Shown here in pieces: positions 51,836-62,931 of a DNA stretch of 64,000 nt (within the stretch, counting starts at the first letter, position 1; the number at the start of each line of letters is the position of its first letter). Source of the stretch: Halictus rubicundus (taxonomy: Eukaryota > Arthropoda > Insecta > Hymenoptera > Halictidae). Made by a program: the position numbers and the translations under genes. Location of the stretch: assembly GCF_050948215.1 (NCBI RefSeq), contig NW_027488916.1:124001-188000 (forward strand), given 5' to 3'. A model generated the notes under the pieces. It made no database searches and was not told the origin of the DNA. It saw only the letters and a program-made list of their open reading frames with translations.

Positions 51836-54109
51836 ATAGGATAGGATAGAGGATAGGATAGGATAGAGGATAGGATAGGGGATTGGATAGAATAGAGGAC
51901 AGGAGACGATAGAGGATAGGATAGGATAGAGGATAGGATCGGATAGAGGATAGGATAGGATAGAGGATAGGATAGGATAGAGGATAGGATAGGATAGAGG
52001 ATAGGATAGGATAGAGGATTGGATAGGATAGAGGATAGGATCGAACTGAGGATAGGATAGGGGATTGGATTGGATAGAGGATAGGATAGGATAGGCGATA
52101 GGATAGGGGATTGGATAGAATAGAGGACAGGAGACGATAGAGGATAGGATAGGATAGAGGATAGGATAGGATAGAGGATAGGATAGGATAGAGGATAGGA
52201 TAGGATAGAGGATAGGATAGGATAGAGGATAGGATAGGATAGAGGATAGGATAGGATAGAGGATAGGATAGGATAGAGGATAGGATAGGATAGAGGATAG
52301 GATAGGATAGAGGATAGGATAGGATAGAGGATAGGATAGGATAGAGGATAGGATAGGATAGAGGATAGGATAGGATAGAGGATAGGATAGGATAGAGGAT
52401 AGGATAGGATAGAGGATAGGATAGGATAGACGATAGGATAGAATAGAGGATAGGATAGGATAGAGGATAGGATAGGATAGAGGATAGGATAGGATAGAGG
52501 ATAGGATAGGATAGAGGATAGGATAGGATAGAGGATAGGATAGGATAGAGGATAGGATAGGATAGAGGATAGGATAGGATAGAGGATAGGATAGGATAGA
52601 GGATAGGATAGGATAGAGGATAGGATAGGATAGAGGATAGGATAGGATAGAGGATAGGATATAATAGAGGATAGGATCGAACAGAGGATAGGATAGGGGA
52701 TTGGATTGGATAGAGGATAGGATAGGATTGAGGATAGGATAGGGGATTGGATAGAATAGAGGACAGGAGACGATAGAGGATAGGATAGGATAGAGGATTG
52801 GATCGGATAGAGGATACCATTAGGTGATTGGATAGAGGATAGGATAGGTGATTGGATAGGATAGAGGATAGGATAAGGGATTGGAGACAATAGAGGATAG
52901 GATGGGATAGGATAGAGGATAGGATAGGGGATTGCATAGGACAGAGGATAGGATAGGATAGAGGATAGGATCGGATAGAGGATAGGATAGGTGATTGGAT
53001 AGGACAGAGGATAGGATAGGATAGAGGATAGGATAGGATAGAGGATAGGATAGGATAGAGGATAGGATAGGATAGAGGATAGGATAGGATAGATGATAGG
53101 ATAGGATAGAGGATAGAGGATAGGATAGGATAGAGGAGAGGATAGGATAGAGGATAGGATAGGATAGAGGATAGGATAGGATAGAGGATAGGATAGGATA
53201 GAGGATAGGATAGGATAGAGGATAGGATAGGATAGAGGATAGGATAGGATAGAGGATAGGATAGGATAGAGGATAGGATAGGATAGAGGATAGGATAGGA
53301 TAGAGGATAGGATAGGATAGAGGATAGGATAGGATAGAGGATAGGATAGGATAGAGGATAGGATAGGATAGAGGATAGGATAGGATAGAGGATAGGATAG
53401 GATAGAGGATAGGATAGGATAGAGGATAGGATAGGATAGAGGATAGGATAGGATAGAGGATAGGATAGGATAGAGGATAGGATAGGATAGAGGATAGGAT
53501 AGGATAGAGGATAGGATAGGATAGAGGATAGGATAGGATAGATGATAGGATAGGATAGAGGATAGAGGATAGGATAGGATAGAGGAGAGGATAGGATAGA
53601 GGATAGGATAGGATAGAGGATAGGATAGGATAGAGGATAGGATAGGATAGAGGATAGGATAGGATAGAGGATAGGATAGGACAGAGGATAGGATAGGATA
53701 AAGGATAGGATAGGATAGAGGATAGGATAGGATAGAGGATAGGATAGGATAGAGGATAGGATAGGATAGAGGATAGGATAGGATAGAGGATAGGATAGGA
53801 TAGAGGATAGGATAGGATAGAGGATAGGATATAATAGAGGATAGGATAGGATAGAGGATAGGATAGGATAGAGGATAGGATAGGATAGAGGATAGGATAG
53901 GATAGAGGATAGGATAGGATAGAGGATAGGATAGGATAGAGGATAGGATAGGATAGAGGATACGATAGGATAGAGGATAGGATCGGATAGAGGATAGGAT
54001 AGGGTAGAGGATACGATAGGATAGAGGATAGGATCGGATAGACGATAGGATAGGGTAGAGGATAGGATAGGATAGAGGATAGGATAGGATAGAGGATAGG
54101 ATAGGATAG

Positions 54110-54141
54110 AGGATTGGATAGAATACAGGATTTCATTGAGG
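54110..54141 (+). repeat. Cassette X, right end only
   Basis: GATTGGATAGAATACAGG followed by TTTCATTG (54131) is present without GCATCGG or the GCGG block. The bases to the left are ordinary 17-mers with GATCGG variants. Confidence 0.82.
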
Positions 54142-56848
54142 ATAGGATAGGATAGAGGATAGGATAGGATAGAGGATAGGATAGGATAGAGGATAGGATA
54201 GGGGATTGGATAGAATAGAGGACAGGAGACGATAGAGGATAGGATAGGATAGAGGATAGGATCGGATAGAGGATAGGATAGGATAGAGGATAGGATAGGA
54301 TAGAGGATAGGATAGGATAGAGGATAGGATAGGATAGAGGATTGGATAGAATAGAGGACAGGAGACGATAGAGGATAGGATAGGATAGAGGATAGGATCG
54401 AACTGAGGATAGGATAGGGGATTGGATTGGATAGAGGATAGGATAGGATAGGCGATAGGATAGGGGATTGGATAGAATAGAGGACAGGAGACGATAGAGG
54501 ATAGGATAGGATAGAGGATAGGATAGGATAGAGGATAGGATAGGATAGAGGATAGGATAGGATAGAGGATAGGATAGGATAGAGGATAGGATAGGATAGA
54601 GGATAGGATAGGATAGAGGATAGGATAGGATAGATGATAGGATAGGATAGAGGATAGGATAGGATAGAGGATAGGATAGGATAGAGGATAGGATAGGATA
54701 GAGGATAGGATAGGATAGAGGATAGGATAGGATAGAGGATAGGATAGGATAGAGGATAGGATAGGATAGAGGATAGGATAGGATAGAGGATAGGATAGGA
54801 TAGAGGATAGGATATAATAGAGGATAGGATCGAACAGAGGATAGGATAGGGGATTGGATTGGATAGAGGATAGGATAGGATTGAGGATAGGATAGGGGAT
54901 TGGATAGAATAGAGGACAGGAGACGATAGAGGATAGGATAGGATAGAGGATTGGATCGGATAGAGGATACCATTAGGTGATTGGATAGAGGATAGGATAG
55001 GTGATTGGATAGGATAGAGGATAGGATAAGGGATTGGAGACGATAGAGGATAGGATGGGATAGGATAGAGGATAGGATAGGGGATTGCATAGGACAGAGG
55101 ATAGGATAGGATAGAGGATAGGATCGGATAGAGGATAGGATAGGTGATTGGATAGGACAGAGGATAGGATAGGATAGAGAATAGGATAGGATAGAGGATA
55201 GGATAGGATAGAGGATAGAATAGGATAGAGGATACGATAGGATAGAGGAAAGGATAGAGGATAGGATAGGATAGATGATAGGATAGGATAGAGGATAGGA
55301 TAGGATAGAGGATAGGATAGTATAATATAGAGGATAGGATTGGATAGAGGATAGGATAGGATGGAGGATAGGATAGGATAGAGGATAGGATAGGATAGAG
55401 GATAGGATAGGATAGAGGATAGGATAGGATAGAGGATAGGATAGGATAGAGGATAGGATAGGATAGAGGATAGGATAGGATAGAGGATAGGATAGGATAG
55501 AGGATAGGATAGGATAGAGGATAGGATAGGATAGAGGATAGGATAGGATAGAGGATAGGATAGGATAGAGGATAGAATAGGGGATTGGATTGGATAGAGG
55601 ATAGGATAGGATAGGCGATAGGATAGGGGATTGGATAGAATAGAGGACAGGAGACGATAGAGGATAGGATAGGATAGAGGATAGGATAGGATAGAGGATA
55701 GGATAGGATAGAGGATAGGATAGGATAGAGGATAGGATAGGATAGAGGATAGGATAGGATAGAGGATAGGATAGGATAGAGGATAGGATAGGATAGAGGA
55801 TAGGATAGGATAGAGGATAGGATAGGATAGAGGATAGGATAGGATAGAGGATAGGATAGGATAGAGGATAGGATAGGATAGAGGATAGGATAGGATAGAG
55901 GATAGGATAGGATAGAGGATAGGATAGGATAGACGATAGGATAGAATAGAGGATAGGATAGGATAGAGGATAGGATAGGATAGAGGATAGGATAGGATAG
56001 AGGATAGGATAGGATAGAGGATAGGATAGGATAGAGGATAGGATAGGATAGAGGATAGGATAGGATAGAGGATAGGATAGTATAATATAGAGGATAGGAT
56101 TGGATAGAGGATAGGATAGGATGGAGGATAGGATAGGATAGAGGATAGGATAGGATAGAGGATAGGATAGGATAGAGGATAGGATAGGATAGAGGATAGG
56201 ATAGGATAGAGGATAGGATAGGATAGAGGATAGGATAGGATAGAGGATAGGATAGGATAGAGGATAGGATAGGATAGAGGATAGGATAGGATAGAGGATA
56301 GGATAGGATAGAGGATAGGATAGGATAGAGGATAGGATAGGATAGAGGATAGGATAGGATAGAGGATAGGATAGGATAGAGGATAGGATAGGATAGAGGA
56401 TAGGATAGGATAGAGGATAGGATAGGATAGAGGATAGGATAGGATAGAGGATAGGATAGGATAGAGGATAGGATAGGATAAAGGATAGGATAGGATAGAG
56501 GATAGGATATAATAGAGGATAGGATAGGATAGAGGATAGGATAGGATAGAGGATAGGATAGGATAGAGGATAGGATAGGATAGAGGATAGGATATAATAG
56601 AGGATAGGATCCGATAGAGGATAGGATAGGGGATTCGTTGGATAGAGGATAGGATAGGATAGAGGATAGGATAGGATAGCGGATAGGATAGGATAGAGTA
56701 TAGAATAGGATAGAGGATAGGATAGGACAGAGGATAGGATAGGATACAGGATAGGATAGGATAGAGGATCGGATAGGATAGAGTATAGAGTAGGATAGAG
56801 GATAGGATAGGATAGAGGATAGGATAGGATTCAGGATAGGATAGGATA

Positions 56849-57082
56849 GATGATAAGATAGGATAGAGCATCGGATAGGGGATTGGATAGAGAATAGGAT
56901 AGGATAGAGCATAGGATAAGATTGAGGATAGGATAGGATAGAGGATAGGATAGGATAGGGGATATTATAGGATAGAGGATAGGATAGGATAGCGGATAGG
57001 ATAGCGGATAGGATAGCGGACAGGATAGGATAGAGGATAGGATAGGATAGAGGATTGGATAGAATACAGGATTTCATTGAGG
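56849..57082 (+). repeat. Cassette X, AAGATTGAGG subtype, copy 1
   Basis: GCATCGG is at 56868 and TTTCATTG at 57072. GGATAAGATTGAGG after the second GCAT motif is shared only with the copy at 62698. Confidence 0.9.
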
Positions 57083-60000
57083 ATAGGATAGGATAGAGGA
57101 TAGGATAGGATAGAGGATAGGATAGGGGATTGGATAGAATAGAGGACAGGAGACGATAGAGGATAGGGTAGGATAGAGGATAGGATCGGATAGAGGATAG
57201 GATAGGATAGAGGATAGGATAGGATAGAGGATAGGATAGGATAGAGGATAGGATAGGATAGAGGATTGGATAGAATAGAGGACAGGAGACGATAGAGGAT
57301 AGGATAGGATAGAGGATAGGATCGAACTGAGGATAGAATAGGGGATTGGATTGGATAGAGGATAGGATAGGATAGGCGATAGGATAGGGGATTGGATAGA
57401 ATAGAGGACAGGAGACGATAGAGGATAGGATAGGATAGAGGATAGGATAGGATAGAGGATAGGATAGGATAGAGGATAGGATAGGATAGAGGATAGGATA
57501 GGATAGAGGATAGGATAGGATAGAGGATAGGATAGGATAGAGGATAGGATAGGATAGAGGATAGGATAGGATAGAGGATAGGATAGGATAGAGGATAGGA
57601 TAGGATAGAGGATAGGATAGGATAGAGGATAGGATAGGATAGAGGATAGGATAGGATAGAGGATAGGATAGGATAGAGGATAGGATAGGATAGAGGATAG
57701 GATAGGATAGACGATAGGATAGAATAGAGGATAGGATAGGATAGAGGATAGGATAGGATAGAGGATAGGATAGGATAGAGGATAGGATAGGATAGAGGAT
57801 AGGATAGGATAGAGGATAGGATAGGATAGAGGATAGGATAGGATAGAGGATCGGATAGGATAGAGGATAGGATAGGATAGAGGATAGGATAGGATAGAGG
57901 ATAGGATAGGATAGAGGATAGGATATAATAGAGGATAGGATCGAACAGAGGATAGGATAGGGGATTGGATTGGATAGAGGATAGGATAGGATTGAGGATA
58001 GGATAGGGGATTGGATAGAATAGAGGACAGGAGACGATAGAGGATAGGATAGGATAGAGGATAGGATCGGATAGAGGATACCATTAGGTGATTGGATAGA
58101 GGATAGGATAGGTGATTGGATAGGATAGAGGATAGGATAAGGGATTGGAGACGATAGAGGATAGGATGGGATAGGATAGAGGATAGGATAGGGGATTGGA
58201 TAGGATAGAGGATAGGATAGGATAGAGGATAGGATAGGATAGCGGATAGGATAGGATAGGGGATAGGATACGATAGAGGATAGGATAGGATAGAGGATAG
58301 GATACGATAGAGGATAGGATAGGATAGAGGATAGGATAGGGGATTGCATAGGACAGAGGATAGGATAGGATAGAGGATAGGATCGGATAGAGGATAGGAT
58401 AGGTGATTGGATAGGACAGAGGATAGGATAGGATAGAGAATAGGATAGGATAGAGGATAGGATAGGATAGAGGATAGAATAGGATAGAGGATACGATAGG
58501 ATAGAGGAAAGGATAGAGGATAGGATAGGATAGATGATAGGATAGGATAGAGGATAGGATAGGATAGAGGATAGGATAGTATAATATAGAGGATAGGATT
58601 GGATAGAGGATAGGATAGGATGGAGGATAGGATAGGATAGAGGATAGGATAGGATAGAGGATAGGATAGGATAGAGGATAGGATAGGATAGAGGATAGGA
58701 TAGGATAGAGGATAGGATAGGATAGAGGATAGGATAGGATAGAGGATAGGATAGGATAGAGGATAGGATAGGATAGAGGATAGGATAGGATAGAGGATAG
58801 GATAGGATAGAGGATAGGATAGGATAGAGGATAGGATAGGATAGAGGATAGGATAGGATAGAGGATAGGATAGGATAGAGGATAGGATAGGATAGAGGAT
58901 AGGATAGGATAGAGGATAGGATAGGATAGAGGATAGGATAGGATAGAGGATAGGATAGGATAGAGGATAGGATAGGATAGACGATAGGATAGAATAGAGG
59001 ATAGGATAGGATAGAGGATAGGATAGGATAGAGGATAGGATAGGATAGAGGATAGGATAGGATAGAGGATAGGATAGGATAGAGGATAGGATAGGATAGA
59101 GGATAGGATAGGATAGAGGATAGGATAGGATAGAGGATAGGATAGGATAGAGGATAGGATAGGATAGAGGATAGGATATAATAGAGGATAGGATCGAACA
59201 GAGGATAGGATAGGGGATTGGATTGGATAGAGGATAGGATAGGATTGAGGATAGGATAGGGGATTGGATAGAATAGAGGACAGGAGACGATAGAGGATAG
59301 GATAGGATAGAGGATTGGATCGGATAGAGGATACCATTAGGTGATTGGATAGAGGATAGGATAGGTGATTGGATAGGATAGAGGATAGGATAAGGGATTG
59401 GAGACAATAGAGGATAGGATGGGATAGGATAGAGGATAGGATAGGGGATTGCATAGGACAGAGGATAGGATAGGATAGAGGATAGGATCGGATAGAGGAT
59501 AGGATAGGTGATTGGATAGGACAGAGGATAGGATAGGATAGAGGATAGGATAGGATAGAGGATAGGATAGGATAGAGGATAGGATAGGATAGAGGATAGG
59601 ATAGGATAGATGATAGGATAGGATAGAGGATAGAGGATAGGATAGGATAGAGGAGAGGATAGGATAGAGGATAGGATAGGATAGAGGATAGGATAGGATA
59701 GAGGATAGGATAGGATAGAGGATAGGATAGGATAGAGGATAGGATAGGATAGAGGATAGGATAGGATAGAGGATAGGATAGGATAGAGGATAGGATAGGA
59801 TAGAGGATAGGATAGGATAGAGGATAGGATAGGATAGAGGATAGGATAGGATAGAGGATAGGATAGGATAGAGGATAGGATAGGATAGAGGATAGGATAG
59901 GATAGAGGATAGGATAGGATAGAGGATAGGATAGGATAGAGGATAGGATAGGATAGAGGATAGGATAGGATAGAGGATAGGATAGGATAGAGGATAGGAT

Positions 60001-60643
60001 AGGATAGAGGATAGGATAGGATAGAGGATAGGATAGGATAGAGGATAGGATAGGATAGAGGATAGGATAGGATAGAGGATAGGATAGGATAGATGATAGG
60101 ATAGGATAGAGGATAGAGGATAGGATAGGATAGAGGAGAGGATAGGATAGAGGATAGGATAGGATAGAGGATAGGATAGGATAGAGGATAGGATAGGATA
60201 GAGGATAGGATAGGATAGAGGATAGGATAGGACAGAGGATAGGATAGGATAAAGGATAGGATAGGATAGAGGATAGGATAGGATAGAGGATAGGATAGGA
60301 TAGAGGATAGGATAGGATAGAGGATAGGATAGGATAGAGGATAGGATAGGATAGAGGATAGGATATAATAGAGGATAGGATAGGATAGAGGATAGGATAG
60401 GATAGAGGATAGGATAGGATAGAGGATAGGATAGGATAGAGGATAGGATAGGATAGAGGATAGGATAGGATAGAGGATAGGATAGGATAGAGGATACGAT
60501 AGGATAGAGGATAGGATCGGATAGAGGATAGGATAGGGTAGAGGATACGATAGGATAGAGGATAGGATCGGATAGACGATAGGATAGGGTAGAGGATAGG
60601 ATAGGATAGAGGATAGGATAGGATAGAGGATAGGATAGGATAG

Positions 60644-60675
60644 AGGATTGGATAGAATACAGGATTTCATTGAGG
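60644..60675 (+). repeat. Cassette X, right end only, second copy
   Basis: TTTCATTG at 60665 has the same truncated context as the copy at 54110, 6534 bases away. The truncation therefore came before the duplication. Confidence 0.82.
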
Positions 60676-62697
60676 ATAGGATAGGATAGAGGATAGGATA
60701 GGATAGAGGATAGGATAGGGGATTGGATAGAATAGAGGACAGGAGACGATAGAGGATAGGATAGGATAGAGGATAGGATCGGATAGAGGATAGGATAGGA
60801 TAGAGGATAGGATAGGATAGAGGATAGGATAGGATAGAGGATAGGATAGGATAGAGGATTGGATAGAATAGAGGACAGGAGACGATAGAGGATAGGATAG
60901 GATAGAGGATAGGATCGAACTGAGGATAGGATAGGGGATTGGATTGGATAGAGGATAGGATAGGATAGGCGATAGGATAGGGGATTGGATAGAATAGAGG
61001 ACAGGAGACGATAGAGGATAGGATAGGATAGAGGATAGGATAGGATAGAGGATAGGATAGGATAGAGGATAGGATAGGATAGAGGATAGGATAGGATAGA
61101 GGATAGGATAGGATAGAGGATAGGATAGGATAGAGGATAGGATAGGATAGAGGATAGGATAGGATAGAGGATAGGATAGGATAGAGGATAGGATAGGATA
61201 GAGGATAGGATAGGATAGAGGATAGGATAGGATAGAGGATAGGATAGGATAGAGGATAGGATAGGATAGAGGATAGGATAGGATAGAGGATAGGATAGGA
61301 TAGAGGATAGGATAGGATAGAGGATAGGATAGGATAGAGGATAGGATAGGATAGAGGATAGGATATAATAGAGGATAGGATCGAACAGAGGATAGGATAG
61401 GGGATTGGATTGGATAGAGGATAGGATAGGATTGAGGATAGGATAGGGGATTGGATAGAATAGAGGACAGGAGACGATAGAGGATAGGATAGGATAGAGG
61501 ATTGGATCGGATAGAGGATACCATTAGGTGATTGGATAGAGGATAGGATAGGTGATTGGATAGGATAGAGGATAGGATAAGGGATTGGAGACGATAGAGG
61601 ATAGGATGGGATAGGATAGAGGATAGGATAGGGGATTGCATAGGACAGAGGATAGGATAGGATAGAGGATAGGATCGGATAGAGGATAGGATAGGTGATT
61701 GGATAGGACAGAGGATAGGATAGGATAGAGAATAGGATAGGATAGAGGATAGGATAGGATAGAGGATAGAATAGGATAGAGGATACGATAGGATAGAGGA
61801 AAGGATAGAGGATAGGATAGGATAGATGATAGGATAGGATAGAGGATAGGATAGGATAGAGGATAGGATAGTATAATATAGAGGATAGGATTGGATAGAG
61901 GATAGGATAGGATGGAGGATAGGATAGGATAGAGGATAGGATAGGATAGAGGATAGAGGATAGGATAGGATAGAGGATAGGATAGGATAGAGGATAGGAT
62001 AGGATAGAGGATAGGATAGGATAGAGGATAGGATAGGATAGTGGATAGGATAGGATAGAGGATAGGATAGGATAGAGGATAGGATAGGATAGAGGATAGG
62101 ATAGGATAGAGGATAGGATAGGATAGAGGATAGGATAGGATAGAGGATAGGATAGGATAGAGGATAGGATAGGATAGAGGATAGGATAGGATAGAGGATA
62201 GGATAGGATAGAGGATAGGATAGGATAGAGGATAGGATAGGATAGAGGATAGGATAGGATAGAGGATAGGATAGGATAGAGGATAGGATAGGATAGAGGA
62301 TAGGATAGGATAGAGGATAGGATAGGATAAAGGATAGGATAGGATAGAGGATAGGATATAATAGAGGATAGGATAGGATAGAGGATAGGATAGGATAGAG
62401 GATAGGATAGGATAGAGGATAGGATAGGATAGAGGATAGGATATAATAGAGGATAGGATCCGATAGAGGATAGGATAGGGGATTCGTTGGATAGAGGATA
62501 GGATAGGATAGAGGATAGGATAGGATAGCGGATAGGATAGGATAGAGTATAGAATAGGATAGAGGATAGGATAGGACAGAGGATAGGATAGGATACAGGA
62601 TAGGATAGGATAGAGGATCGGATAGGATAGAGTATAGAGTAGGATAGAGGATAGGATAGGATAGAGGATAGGATAGGATTCAGGATAGGATAGGATA

Positions 62698-62931
62698 GAT
62701 GATAAGATAGGATAGAGCATCGGATAGGGGATTGGATAGAGAATAGGATAGGATAGAGCATAGGATAAGATTGAGGATAGGATAGGATAGAGGATAGGAT
62801 AGGATAGGGGATATTATAGGATAGAGGATAGGATAGGATAGCGGATAGGATAGCGGATAGGATAGCGGACAGGATAGGATAGAGGATAGGATAGGATAGA
62901 GGATTGGATAGAATACAGGATTTCATTGAGG
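62698..62931 (+). repeat. Cassette X, AAGATTGAGG subtype, copy 2
   Basis: It lies 5849 bases from its partner. GCATCGG is at 62717 and TTTCATTG at 62921. Confidence 0.9.

Larger units (their letters stand above)
51602..56848 (+). repeat. XY module 5 plus truncated-X unit (5247 bp)
   Basis: X 51621 to Y 52817 is 1196 bases (1179 + 17). It is followed by a clean run with two GAGGAGAGG markers (53133, 53582), GATCGG variants, the right end of an X (54131) and a second Y (54970). GTATAATATAG appears twice (~55320, ~56080). The stretch between them repeats a GGACAGGAGACG segment and accounts for about 700 bases missing from the later copy. Confidence 0.84.
56849..62697 (+). repeat. XY module 6 plus two further Y units (5849 bp)
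   Basis: X 56868 to Y 58081 is 1213 bases (1179 + 34). A second Y follows at 59334 with no X before it. Next come GAGGAGAGG markers at 59650 and 60133, the right end of an X at 60665 and a third Y at 61521. From 59334 to 61521 it matches 52817-54970 at shifts of 6517, 6534 and 6551, which rise in steps of exactly 17. Confidence 0.84.

Noticed and set aside
50712..58349. Long - strand open frames as protein-coding genes (this one and dozens of others across the window)
   Set aside because: All translate the same 17-residue cycle in whichever frame is read, follow from a stop-free repeat strand, begin and end at random point variants, and overlap each other in different frames. There is no splice, codon-bias or domain evidence.
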